A stretch of 9,736 bases of DNA from Bacillota bacterium (GTDB taxonomy: Bacteria > Bacillota > Clostridia > Oscillospirales > Ruminococcaceae): positions 1 to 9,736 of the forward strand of contig JAEYXR010000133.1 in NCBI GenBank assembly GCA_023431215.1, read 5' to 3'. The notes under the pieces are model-generated. The model saw only the letters and a list, made by a program, of their open reading frames with translations. It made no database searches and was not told the DNA's origin. Of the stretch, positions 1-6,928 are shown in pieces (the stretch's first letter is position 1; every line of letters begins with the position of its first letter). The position numbers were made by a program, and so were the translations under genes.

Positions 1-2
1 CC

Positions 3-1103
3 TCCAACGCTACTTATAAGTTACATATTGGTGACAAGCTGACTCGCGGACGCGGTGCAGGCGGCGACCCCAGCATGGGAGAAAAAGCTGCCGAGGAGAG
101 CAAGGATGAAATAGCAGCAGCCTTAAAGGGCACAGACATGGTATTTGTTACTGCCGGTATGGGTGGCGGCACTGGTACTGGCGCAGCACCCGTAGTAGGC
201 CGGATCGCACACGACATGGGCATACTGACCATTGGTGTTGTTACAAAGCCATTTGAATTTGAGGGCAAACGCCGCATGTCTCAGGCAGATTTGGGTATTG
301 CAGCGTTAAAAGAAAATGTTGACGCACTGCTCGTTATTCCCAATGAGCGCCTTCGTTATATCTCAGAAGAAAAAATTACTCTCTTTAACGCTTTTGCTGC
401 GGCAGACAACGTACTGATGCAGGCTGTTCAAAGTATATCTGACCTTATTAATATTAACGGTGTGGTTAACCTGGACTTTGCAGACGTTTCTGCAATTGTC
501 AAAGGGGCCGGCTATGCGCATATGGGTATTGGACGCGCCAGCGGACCCGACAAGGCCGAAAAGGCTGCCCAGGAAGCAATTACATCTCCGCTGCTTGAAA
601 CTTCTATCAATGGTGCCCGCGGTGTCATTGTCAACTTCCTTACCTCTCCCAATATTGATTTGAGCGATATGAATGCGGCATCTATGATGATTCGTGAAGC
701 TGCGCATGATGATGTTAACCTAATTTGGGGTGTTGCTTTTGATGAAAGTCTGGAGGATGAATTGCGTATTACCGTCATTGCTACCGACTTTGATCATGAA
801 TCCGGCTACAGCATTCCTACTTATGTCAGCCCTAAGGTTGCTGGTGCGCAGGTTCCTCAAACACATGCTGCTCACGCGGCCCCCACAGCATCCGCAGCCC
901 CCACACCTGCACCGATACAGCAGGCAGCACCGGTGGCTCCTTCTGTAGTGCAGGAACCTGTTGCAGCGGCATCTGTTACGGTACCTTCTTTTGGCACATC
1001 TGTTCCTGCAACAGAAAAATTTCCTTCCCCCTTTTCAGATTCTTCCGATGACGATGATCCCATTGACATTGAGGAAATTATCCGTATTCTAAACAGCAGA
1101 TAA
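3..1103 (+). CDS. ftsZ: Cell division protein FtsZ (5' end outside window)
   Basis: FtsZ is the tubulin-like GTPase that polymerises at midcell and recruits the division machinery. The reading frame is open from the left edge, so the start and roughly the first 50 residues lie outside the window; 366 residues are visible. What remains contains the GAGGDP loop (T3 region) just before the Met at 75, the tubulin signature GGGTGTGAAP at about 162-191, the RRMSQA region after FEFEGKRR, and the T7 synergy loop NLDFADV at about 465-485, which supplies the Asp residues that complete GTP hydrolysis in the neighbouring subunit. A low-complexity Ala/Pro-rich linker (about 840-1010) follows, then an acidic stretch and the tail IDIEEIIRILNSR. 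That tail lacks the Pro and Phe-Leu of the usual DIPxFL C-terminal peptide. The gene ends 8 bases before a strong terminator. Identification is secure. Confidence 0.97.
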   Translation, partial: SNATYKLHIGDKLTRGRGAGGDPSMGEKAAEESKDEIAAALKGTDMVFVTAGMGGGTGTGAAPVVGRIAHDMGILTIGVVTKPFEFEGKRRMSQADLGIAALKENVDALLVIPNERLRYISEEKITLFNAFAAADNVLMQAVQSISDLININGVVNLDFADVSAIVKGAGYAHMGIGRASGPDKAEKAAQEAITSPLLETSINGARGVIVNFLTSPNIDLSDMNAASMMIREAAHDDVNLIWGVAFDESLEDELRITVIATDFDHESGYSIPTYVSPKVAGAQVPQTHAAHAAPTASAAPTPAPIQQAAPVAPSVVQEPVAAASVTVPSFGTSVPATEKFPSPFSDSSDDDDPIDIEEIIRILNSR

Positions 1104-1110
1104 TAGATTA

Positions 1111-1140
1111 ATCCCCCGGATATTGTGCCGGGGGATTTTT
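1111..1140 (+). terminator. Rho-independent terminator of ftsZ
   Basis: A perfect 9-bp stem (ATCCCCCGG at 1111-1119 with CCGGGGGAT at 1128-1136) encloses an 8-base loop and runs into five Ts (1136-1140). It lies just after the ftsZ stop and separates ftsZ from yebC. Confidence 0.93.
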
Positions 1141-1294
1141 ATGATAAAATCCCTGTACAAACAAAAGTAGAGTGATGAACGATAGGTACAAAAAGTATAT
1201 GCGTTTTAGATACGGTCAAGCTTTATGTTGCAAGAGCCTTTTATCTTGTTGAAAGAAACAATTGAAAAAGTTTGCTGTTGTAGTGCCAATGGGG

Positions 1295-1323
1295 TTGTAT
1301 CAACATTAATTTTATGCTACTAT
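1295..1323 (+). promoter_or_regulatory. Probable extended -10 promoter of yebC
   Basis: TTGTAT at 1295-1300 is followed after 17 bases by TACTAT at 1318-1323. A TG at 1315-1316, one base upstream of the -10 box, makes it an extended -10 promoter. Transcription would begin near 1330, about 35 bases before the yebC start. That argues against the longer in-frame ATG at 1225, which would lie upstream of this promoter. Confidence 0.55.
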
Positions 1324-1350
1324 ATCTGGTGGTTATGTGATTTATTCAGA

Positions 1351-1357
1351 AAGGAAG
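1351..1357 (+). promoter_or_regulatory. Shine-Dalgarno site fixing the yebC start
   Basis: AAGGAAG lies 8 bases before the ATG at 1366. It supports that start over the upstream in-frame ATG at 1225, whose extra 47 residues resemble no part of the family. Confidence 0.75.
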
Positions 1358-1365
1358 AAATACTT

Positions 1366-2097
1366 ATGTCAGGTCATTCCAAATGGAACAATATAAAACG
1401 GAAAAAAGGTGCTTCCGATGCCCAAAAAGCCAAAGTTTTTACTAAGGTTGCTCGTGAGATGTCGGTAGCAGTAAAAGAAGGCGGTCCTGACCCCTCTGTA
1501 AATGGCAAGCTTCGCGACTGCATAGCTAAGGCTAAGGCCTGCAATATGCCCAACGATAATATCGACCGCTGTATTAAAAAAGCAGCAGGCGGGGACGATA
1601 AGAATAACTATGAAGAAATAACTTATGAAGGCTATGGCCCTTGCGGTGTAGCAGTTATTGTTGAGGCTCTTACCGATAACCGCAACCGCACTGCAGGTGA
1701 TTTACGCCACTATTTTGATAAATGTGGCGGTAATCTGGGTCAAAACGGCTGTGTATCCTTTATGTTTACCCAGCGTGGTGTTGTAGTAATTGATAATCCG
1801 GAAAATGAGCTGGATGAGGATAAGGTTTTGGAAGACTGCTTTGACGTGGGCGCCGAAGATGTTAACTTTGAGGACGAAGTAATTGAGGTACTTACCGATA
1901 CCACACAAGTTCGCATTGTTCGTGAAGGTCTTGAAGCAAAAGGTTACACCCTCAGCAGTGCAGAAGTTGAGTACATTCCCGCTACAACTACTGCCATAGC
2001 AGATGAGGATGCTGCTGCAAAGATGAGCAAGCTTTTGGATCTGCTGGAAGATAACGACGACGTGCAGAATGTCTGGAATAACTGGGAAGAAGCTTGA
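1366..2097 (+). CDS. yebC: YebC/PmpR (TACO1) family protein
   Basis: This 243-residue protein begins with the diagnostic family N-terminus MSGHSKWNNIKRKKGASDAQK and keeps the conserved blocks KLRDCIAKAKACNMPNDNID, YEGYGPCGVAVIVEALTDN, NRTAGDLRHYF and GGNLGQNGCVSFMF. Length and domain order (helical N-terminal domain followed by two alpha/beta domains) are normal. The family is cytoplasmic. Members have been described as DNA-binding transcriptional regulators (PmpR) and, more recently, as ribosome-associated translation factors related to mitochondrial TACO1. The sequence alone cannot say which role applies here. The start was chosen for the family-typical N-terminus and a good ribosome binding site. 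The gene has its own promoter and terminator and appears monocistronic. Confidence 0.96.
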   Translation: MSGHSKWNNIKRKKGASDAQKAKVFTKVAREMSVAVKEGGPDPSVNGKLRDCIAKAKACNMPNDNIDRCIKKAAGGDDKNNYEEITYEGYGPCGVAVIVEALTDNRNRTAGDLRHYFDKCGGNLGQNGCVSFMFTQRGVVVIDNPENELDEDKVLEDCFDVGAEDVNFEDEVIEVLTDTTQVRIVREGLEAKGYTLSSAEVEYIPATTTAIADEDAAAKMSKLLDLLEDNDDVQNVWNNWEEA

Positions 2098-2119
2098 TTT
2101 AAATCTGCGGTACGGATGT

Positions 2120-2172
2120 AGGGCTGCTGCAAAGGATGTCTATGGATAAATCCCTTGCAGTAGCTCTTTCTA
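2120..2172 (+). terminator. Terminator after yebC
   Basis: A long imperfect hairpin pairs GGGCTGCTGCAAAGGA (2121-2136) with TCCCTTGCAGTAGCTC (2151-2166). It contains two G-U pairs, one mismatch and a 14-base loop, with an extra A-T pair at the base (2120 with 2167). The following tract TTTCTAT is short, so termination may be only moderately efficient. Confidence 0.7.
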
Positions 2173-2237
2173 TCTATTGATAAGTCAGCAATTACAAAAA
2201 AGTTAGCCTTACAGCCAGCCGGGCAGGAGAGATAGAA

Positions 2238-3251
2238 ATGAAAAAAATTTTGATGATTGGCACAGGAGGCACGATTGCGTCTGAACTGACTGCCTCCGGT
2301 TTGAGCCCTGAGCTTACCTCAGAACAGATATTAGAATATATACCATCCATCAAAAATTTTTGTGAAGTTGGTTGTGTTCAAATCTGTAATATTGACAGTA
2401 CCAATATTTTGCCTCAGCACTGGCTGTTAATGGCAAAGACAATACAACAAAACTATTGGGAGTATGATGGTTTTGTTATTTGTCACGGCACTGATACAAT
2501 GGCATATACTGCTGCAGCACTGTCCTATCTTGTACAAAATTCCCCAAAGCCGATTATCATTACCGGTTCGCAAAAACCCATAAACACAGAAAATACAGAT
2601 TCTAAAATAAATTTGCTAGACAGCTTTATTTGTGCTGCATCCGGCTCTTTAAACGGTGTGCAAATTGTCTTTAACGGCAAGGTTATTTTGGGCACTCGTG
2701 CCCGCAAAACCCGTACAAAAAGCTTTCAGGCTTTTTCCAGCATTAATTACCCAAACTTGGCGGTGATTCAGGATGGATATTTAATGCAATATATTCAGGA
2801 GCCTACGGCAACAGGTCCTAATTTTTATGAAAATTTAAATGACCGTGTTACTTTACTTAAACTGATTCCGGGAATGGATGCTGATATCCTCTCTTACATG
2901 CTGCAAAAAAATGATGCGGTTATTATTGAAAGCTATGGAGTAGGTGGTATTCCTTCTTGGAGCGACCGGCATTTTTATGATGCCATAGAAAAGGGAATAG
3001 CATCTGGAAAAACAGTGGTTATGACTACACAGGTACCCAATGAAGGAAGTGATCTTGCCATTTATAACGTGGGCCATATTTTAAAAAAGAATTTAAAAGT
3101 ACTGGAAGCTTTTGATATGACAACTGAGGCGGTTGTGTCAAAATTGATGTGGATTTTGGGAAAAACATCTGATCCTAAAGAAATTCAAAGGCTGTTTTAT
3201 ACGCCTGTAGCCCATGACATTTTATATATTAATGCGTTAGGCAACCTATAA
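2238..3251 (+). CDS. ansA: Type I (cytoplasmic) L-asparaginase
   Basis: The enzyme hydrolyses L-asparagine to aspartate and ammonia. The 337 residues match the length of E. coli AnsA-type enzymes, and there is no signal peptide, so it is cytoplasmic. Both asparaginase signatures are intact: GTGGTIAS at residues 8-15, with T12 as the first nucleophile, and HGTDTMAY at 83-90, with T85 and D86 as the second catalytic pair. K157 in the RARKTRTK segment aligns with the catalytic lysine of the family, and DST (53-55) fits the substrate-binding segment. An AGGAGA site 7 bases before the ATG supports the start. Terminators on both sides make it a single-gene unit. It may serve nitrogen or aspartate supply; no operator is visible. 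Confidence 0.95.
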   Translation: MKKILMIGTGGTIASELTASGLSPELTSEQILEYIPSIKNFCEVGCVQICNIDSTNILPQHWLLMAKTIQQNYWEYDGFVICHGTDTMAYTAAALSYLVQNSPKPIIITGSQKPINTENTDSKINLLDSFICAASGSLNGVQIVFNGKVILGTRARKTRTKSFQAFSSINYPNLAVIQDGYLMQYIQEPTATGPNFYENLNDRVTLLKLIPGMDADILSYMLQKNDAVIIESYGVGGIPSWSDRHFYDAIEKGIASGKTVVMTTQVPNEGSDLAIYNVGHILKKNLKVLEAFDMTTEAVVSKLMWILGKTSDPKEIQRLFYTPVAHDILYINALGNL

Positions 3252-3335
3252 TACCGGGACCTTTAAAAAACTGCTGACATTTAAAATTATTATCTCATAA
3301 AGGTATAAGATATATCAGTTACCCTTAACATGAAG

Positions 3336-3382
3336 AATAAAGCCCTTATCATGTCGATTGACTTAATAAGGGCTTTATTTTT
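3336..3382 (+). terminator. Terminator after ansA
   Basis: A perfect 14-bp stem (AATAAAGCCCTTAT at 3336-3349 with ATAAGGGCTTTATT at 3366-3379) encloses a 16-base loop and ends in a T-tract at 3378-3382. It isolates ansA from the kinase gene downstream. Confidence 0.92.
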
Positions 3383-3728
3383 ATGCAGTAAATAAGATTT
3401 GGTATATAAAGTCCTGAAATAATTGGCAGGATATTGATTTTACATAAGATAATTGGCTTTTTTGACAGTTAATTTTACAAAGCATTGTGAAAATTCCCTG
3501 TTTTGGTGATACACAAAAGGATGCTTTTAACGATATAATATTTTTACAATGACTTTTGTAAAACTTCAGTAAAGCATTATTCCTGCAAGCAAGTTCGGTT
3601 TGTTTCATGGTTTTTGGCTGCGGTATGATGGGTGATACCGTTGCCGGCTGATAAAAATGTTTACAAGGTGAATGTTTTGTATCGCTTTAAGGTAAGATAA
3701 AAACAGAAAAGGGAACAGGAGAATCATA
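3383..3728. other. AT-rich intergenic stretch without a recognisable gene
   Basis: These 346 bases lie between the ansA terminator and the sugar kinase. A 75-codon open frame on the - strand (3381-3608) has no Shine-Dalgarno site or recognisable domain, and it runs into the ansA terminator, so I do not call it. The only structure I can support is the hairpin at 3615-3646. An isolated TTGACA (3462) and TATAAT (3534) occur without matching partner boxes, so the promoter of the kinase remains unassigned. Confidence 0.5.
3615..3646 (+). promoter_or_regulatory. Imperfect hairpin upstream of the sugar kinase
   Basis: A perfect 6-bp core (CGGTAT at 3621-3626 with ATACCG at 3635-3640, loop GATGGGTG) extends outward. 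A G-U pair, a T-T mismatch, three G-C pairs and a further wobble bring it to a 12-position stem. No T-tract follows on either strand, so it is not a classical terminator. It could be an operator palindrome or 5'-leader structure, about 80 bases before the kinase start. Its function is unknown. Confidence 0.35.
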
Positions 3729-4679
3729 ATGTTTCAAAATGTTGTGACTTTATCCTTGAATCCCGCCATAGATGTAACTCTTTGGCTGGAGGAACTGGTA
3801 ATAAACGGCGCTAATTCCGTAGCAGAAGAAAGATTTGATGCAGCCGGCAAGGCAATGAATGTCTCAAGAATGCTGAAGGCATTTGGGGTTGATAGCCATG
3901 CCATAGTGGTAGCCGGAAAACATAATTTACATGCCTATCAGGAACGCCTTCAAAACGAAGGTGTGGATTGTGAGTATGTGCTGCTGGATGGCTATATTCG
4001 CGAAAACATTACGCTTGTGCTACCAGACAAGACACAAACACGCATTTTAAGAGAAGGCTGTACGGTGGAATACGAAGCTGTTGAAGAAGTTTGCAACAGG
4101 CTGAAAAAGTGTGTAGGAAATAACACTTTGGTGGTAATTAGTGGACAGCTTCCAAAAGGTGTTTCTTCTTCTGTCTTAAAATTGATCTGTAACAAAATTT
4201 ATGAATTAGGCGGCAAAATTGCGCTGGATACGGTTTCTGTATCATTGGAAGATTTATATGAAATTCGTCCATGGGTGATAAAACCCAATTATGCCGAATT
4301 TTGTCAGTATGTTGGGTGTGCAGTAGAAAGTGAAGAACAACTCATTGACTGTGCAGTAGAAATGAACCAACACGGAATAGAACATGTCTTGGTGAGCTTG
4401 GGTAACGATGGCCTCTTATACACAGGGGAAGAGGCTTGTGCCAGAGTAGAGGTTCCTGTCATTGATGTCGTGTCATCAGTTGGGGCAGGAGACTGTGTAT
4501 TGGGCGGTTTTATCAAAGCCATGCGTTGCGGAGGCAACATTTATAAATGTATTTGCACTGCCGCAGCTGCCGGTACAGCAGCATGCCTGACGGAAGGTAC
4601 CAATCCTCCCACAAAAATTGCTATGGCAAATATTTTGCAGCAGGTAAATTGTAGAATTTTAGTCCGTTCAAACAGCTGA
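3729..4679 (+). CDS. PfkB-family hexose kinase, 1-phosphofructokinase/tagatose-6-phosphate kinase type
   Basis: This ribokinase-fold kinase uses ATP to phosphorylate a sugar phosphate; fructose 1-phosphate or tagatose 6-phosphate are the usual substrates of this subfamily. The 316 residues are normal length. Visible motifs are NPAID at 11-15 (substrate lid region), AAGKAMNVS at 38-46, RENIT at 91-95 (phosphate contact), SGQLPKGV at 138-145, KPNYAE at 185-190, SLGNDG at 223-228, and GAGD at 252-255, where D255 is the expected catalytic base in the anion hole. The first signature is usually GGKG(I/A)N; here it reads AGKAMN, a mild deviation. AGGAGA 6 bases before the ATG supports the start. No PTS transporter or fructose regulator lies beside it, so the exact substrate is not settled by context. 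No convincing terminator follows the gene. Confidence 0.88.
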   Translation: MFQNVVTLSLNPAIDVTLWLEELVINGANSVAEERFDAAGKAMNVSRMLKAFGVDSHAIVVAGKHNLHAYQERLQNEGVDCEYVLLDGYIRENITLVLPDKTQTRILREGCTVEYEAVEEVCNRLKKCVGNNTLVVISGQLPKGVSSSVLKLICNKIYELGGKIALDTVSVSLEDLYEIRPWVIKPNYAEFCQYVGCAVESEEQLIDCAVEMNQHGIEHVLVSLGNDGLLYTGEEACARVEVPVIDVVSSVGAGDCVLGGFIKAMRCGGNIYKCICTAAAAGTAACLTEGTNPPTKIAMANILQQVNCRILVRSNS

Positions 4680-4760
4680 TGCTTTAAAGTGCAAAAGGAC
4701 GAAAAAATTTAGGGTTTTGATAATTCTTTGATTATATCCTCTAAAAATTATAAAACGGTA

Positions 4761-4789
4761 TTGACAAAACTTTTATGTGCTGATATATT
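4761..4789 (+). promoter_or_regulatory. Strong promoter of the T-box operon
   Basis: A consensus -35 box TTGACA (4761-4766) and TATATT (4784-4789) are separated by exactly 17 bases. A TG at 4781-4782 adds the extended -10 element. Transcription should begin near 4796, about 20 bases before T-box Stem I. Confidence 0.88.
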
Positions 4790-5006
4790 AAATGCAACCT
4801 AATATTTGCACAACACGTTGATGGAGATTAGTAGCGGTCGCCCTGCCTTACAGAGAGCTGCGGGTTGCTGAAACGCAGCAGGCAAAAGACATGTGAACTC
4901 ACTCCTGAGTGGTCAACCGAAGTTTAGTAGGCTTGAACGCATCTCCAGCGATAAAGGGAGGCTGTGTTATTAGACACAGAAAGAGTGGGCGGCTTTGCCG
5001 TCAATT

Positions 5007-5041
5007 GAAGTGGTACCACGGAAGCCAAGGCTTTCGTCTTC
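5007..5041 (+). promoter_or_regulatory. T-box antiterminator
   Basis: GAAG (5007-5010) pairs with CTTC (5038-5041) and ACG (5018-5020) with CGT (5035-5037). This leaves the seven-base bulge TGGTACC (5011-5017) to bind the free CCA end of uncharged tRNA. Its 3' strand is taken from the 5' arm of the terminator, so the two structures exclude each other. Confidence 0.9.
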
Positions 5042-5069
5042 TGTATGACAGAGGACGAAAGCCTTTTTT
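5027..5069 (+). terminator. T-box-controlled intrinsic terminator
   Basis: An 18-bp stem (5027-5044 with 5048-5065, one G-U pair) is capped by the triloop ATG at 5045-5047 and followed by a T-run to 5069. The ATG in the loop is in frame with the downstream synthetase but should not be its start. Confidence 0.93.
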
Positions 5070-5142
5070 GTGTTGTCTTTCGTTGCTGTCTTTTCAAGTG
5101 TGCAGGGATGATAAAAGGATGTGGCATATCCGCAGCACCTAA

Positions 5143-5195
5143 TTTTGCAAAGCAAAAAATGACAGCATGCTGCCTAATCAAAGATTGCGGCAGCA
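5143..5195 (+). promoter_or_regulatory. Two hairpins between the T-box terminator and the synthetase start
   Basis: The 140-base stretch after the terminator is non-coding but structured. TTTTGC (5143-5148) pairs with GCAAAA (5152-5157). TGCTGCC (5168-5174) pairs with GGCAGCA (5189-5195), extended inside by AATC/GATT around an AAA loop. The second hairpin ends 1 base before the Shine-Dalgarno site at 5197. It could affect ribosome access or RNA stability; no ligand class is recognised. Confidence 0.45.
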
Positions 5196-5196
5196 G

Positions 5197-5203
5197 AAGG
5201 GAG
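5197..5203 (+). promoter_or_regulatory. Shine-Dalgarno site fixing the acyl-CoA synthetase start
   Basis: AAGGGAG lies 6 bases before the ATG at 5210. The alternative in-frame ATG at 5045 has no such site and lies in the terminator loop. Confidence 0.8.
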
Positions 5204-5209
5204 CTTTTT

Positions 5210-6877
5210 ATGGAACGTACGAATCGGCAATTGATGGAGATTACGGTGGGATCACTTCTGGAGCAGGTAGCCAGAAAGTTTCCTGACAAAGAGGCCATTA
5301 AGTACACAGACCGGAAGTACTGCCGTACCTGGGAAGAATTTGATAAAGAAGTTGACCGGGTAGCAAAGGGCTTTTTGGCCCATGGCATTAAACGTGGAGA
5401 TAAGATTGCCATTTGGGCAACCAATGTGCCGGAGTGGCTGCTGACCCTGTTTGCATCTGCTAAAATTGGTGCTGTGCTGGTAACGGTAAATACATCTTAT
5501 AAAATTTTTGAAGTAGAATACCTACTGAGACAATCTGATACCAAGATGCTGGTAATGATTGATGCTTTTAAGGATGCAAACTACGTAACAATTATTCAGG
5601 AGCTGTGTAAGGGCCTAGGTAAGTTTGGTCAAAAGCCCAACCCCATGCTTCCTTTTTTGGAGGAAGTAGTATATGCGGGAGGGGGAGATTGCCCACGCGG
5701 AATGACTCCGTGGGCCAACCTGGAAAAAGACGGAGAAGCTATTGATCACGCACTATATCGAGAACTTACGGAATCGTTGGATGCGCACGACGTGGTAAAT
5801 ATGCAGTATACATCGGGCACAACAGGCTTTCCTAAGGGTGTTATGCTTACGCATTATAATATTGTTAACAATGGCAAGAGCATTGGCGACTGTATGAAGT
5901 TTACTCAGGATGATAAATTGTGCATAACTGTTCCATTTTTCCATTGTTTTGGTCTGGTGCTGGCTATTATGGCAAGCCTTACCCACGCCACCTCTATGGT
6001 TCCCATTGATTACTATTCACCTGCTAAAGTAATGAAAGCAATTCAAGATGAGCATTGCACCGCCTTTCATGGTGTGCCAACCATGTATATTGCAATTTTG
6101 GAGCATCCCGATTTTTCTAAGTATGATTTTTCCAGCCTGCGTACCGGCATTATGGCAGGTTCTCCCTGTCCAATCAAAGTAATGCAGCAGGTGGTAGATA
6201 AGATGAATATGAAGGAAATTACCATTACCTACGGCCAAACAGAGGCTTCTCCCGCTACAACAATGACTACCACAGAAGATAGCCTGGAACTAAGGGTTTC
6301 TACCGTTGGACGTTCTATGCCCAATGTGGAAACGAAAATTGTTGACCCGGAAACAGGCGAGACTCTTGGCCCCGGCCAGCCGGGAGAATTTTGTTCACGA
6401 GGCTACAATACCATGAAGGGCTACTACAAAATGGAGGAAGCAACCCGCCAGGTTATTGATGAGGATGGATGGCTTCACTCGGGAGACCTTGCAACTGTTG
6501 ACGAAAATGGTTATTATAAGATTACTGGAAGAATTAAGGATATGATCATCCGCGGAGGAGAGAATATATACCCCAAGGAGATCGAAGAGTTTATCTATAC
6601 ACTGCCTCAGGTACAGGATGTACAGGTCATTGGCGTGCCCAGCCAACAATACGGCGAAGAGGTTATGGCCTGTGTCATCTTAAAAGAACCCGGTTCCTGC
6701 ACTGAGGATGAAATGAAAGAAAACATTAAGGCACATATGGCAAGACATAAGGTTCCCCGCTACATTGCTTTTATGAATTCTTTCCCCATGACTGCAAGCG
6801 GCAAAATTCAAAAATATAAATTGCGTGAGTGGGCAATAGAAAACTATAACCTGGATGATTCGGTAGAGACTGCTTAA
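5210..6877 (+). CDS. Acyl-CoA synthetase (AMP-forming fatty-acid:CoA ligase, ANL superfamily)
   Basis: The enzyme activates a carboxylic acid with ATP to an acyl-adenylate and then transfers it to CoA. The 555 residues resemble the ACSF2/FadK-type medium-chain acyl-CoA synthetases. Core motifs are complete: P-loop YTSGTTGFPKG at 200-210, the VPFFHCFG segment at 241-248, adenine-binding YGQTE at 341-345, GWLHSGDLA at 420-428 with D426 for the ribose, hinge region GRIKD at 440-444, the ENIYPKEIE block at 451-459, and the C-terminal catalytic lysine K532 in TASGKIQK. It should therefore be active; chain-length preference cannot be read from sequence by eye. The start at 5210 replaces a longer in-frame ATG at 5045 inside the terminator loop. 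Expression depends on the leucine-type T-box. A 51-base gap without terminator leads to the next gene. Confidence 0.93.
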   Translation: MERTNRQLMEITVGSLLEQVARKFPDKEAIKYTDRKYCRTWEEFDKEVDRVAKGFLAHGIKRGDKIAIWATNVPEWLLTLFASAKIGAVLVTVNTSYKIFEVEYLLRQSDTKMLVMIDAFKDANYVTIIQELCKGLGKFGQKPNPMLPFLEEVVYAGGGDCPRGMTPWANLEKDGEAIDHALYRELTESLDAHDVVNMQYTSGTTGFPKGVMLTHYNIVNNGKSIGDCMKFTQDDKLCITVPFFHCFGLVLAIMASLTHATSMVPIDYYSPAKVMKAIQDEHCTAFHGVPTMYIAILEHPDFSKYDFSSLRTGIMAGSPCPIKVMQQVVDKMNMKEITITYGQTEASPATTMTTTEDSLELRVSTVGRSMPNVETKIVDPETGETLGPGQPGEFCSRGYNTMKGYYKMEEATRQVIDEDGWLHSGDLATVDENGYYKITGRIKDMIIRGGENIYPKEIEEFIYTLPQVQDVQVIGVPSQQYGEEVMACVILKEPGSCTEDEMKENIKAHMARHKVPRYIAFMNSFPMTASGKIQKYKLREWAIENYNLDDSVETA

Positions 6878-6914
6878 CCTATACTATTGAAGGAATAGGC
6901 AGAAATAACCGTTT

Positions 6915-6919
6915 AGGAG
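6915..6919 (+). promoter_or_regulatory. Shine-Dalgarno site supporting a TTG start
   Basis: AGGAG at 6915-6919 lies 9 bases before TTG at 6929; GAGG at 6921-6924 lies 4 bases before it. The next possible start, the ATG at residue 9, would cut off the first zinc-ribbon cysteine (C8), so TTG is preferred. Confidence 0.7.
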
Positions 6920-6928
6920 TGAGGCAGA

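Larger units (their letters stand above)
4817..5069 (+). promoter_or_regulatory. T-box riboswitch, specifier CTC (leucine)
   Basis: The leader binds uncharged tRNA and switches between termination and read-through. Stem I closes by GTTGA (4817-4821) with TCAAC (4913-4917). A K-turn region and GGA (4823-4825) with TCC (4903-4905) follow, then the AGTA motif (4830-4833). Distally, AGAGAG (4852-4857), the helix CTGCG/CGCAG (4858-4862 with 4874-4878) and the loop GGTTGCTGAAA form the tRNA-elbow platform. Opposite AGTA lies GAA-CTC-AC, which places the specifier CTC at 4898-4900. A Stem IIA/B pseudoknot is formed by CGC/GCG (4938-4940, 4948-4950) and CTCC/GGAG (4943-4946, 4957-4960). Stem III is CTGTGT/ACACAG (4962-4979). 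The T-box bulge TGGTACC (5011-5017) has T at the variable position, matching the A discriminator of tRNA-Leu. A one-base register shift would read ACT or TCA, but the conserved flanks favour CTC. Confidence 0.95.

Noticed and set aside
1225..1365. Longer in-frame start for yebC at 1225
   Set aside because: The extra 47 residues do not resemble the family, the ATG lacks a Shine-Dalgarno site, and a good promoter lies downstream of it at 1295-1323.
3423..3539. Promoter-like boxes: TTGGCA/TAAGAT at 3423-3450, TTGACA at 3462, TATAAT at 3534
   Set aside because: The boxes are badly spaced or lack a partner and lie 190-300 bases before the kinase start, so none could be assigned with confidence.
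3381..3608. 75-codon open frame on the - strand between ansA and the sugar kinase
   Set aside because: No ribosome site, no recognisable domain, and it overlaps the ansA terminator. Open frames of this length are expected by chance in AT-rich DNA.
4690..4750. Possible terminator after the sugar kinase
   Set aside because: AT-rich arms around TTTAGGG and CCTCTAAA pair only imperfectly and no convincing T-tract follows, so termination there is unproven.
4924..5424. 166-codon open frame on the - strand
   Set aside because: It lies antisense to the T-box leader and to the start of the synthetase. Both of those are strongly supported, and the frame shows no known motif.
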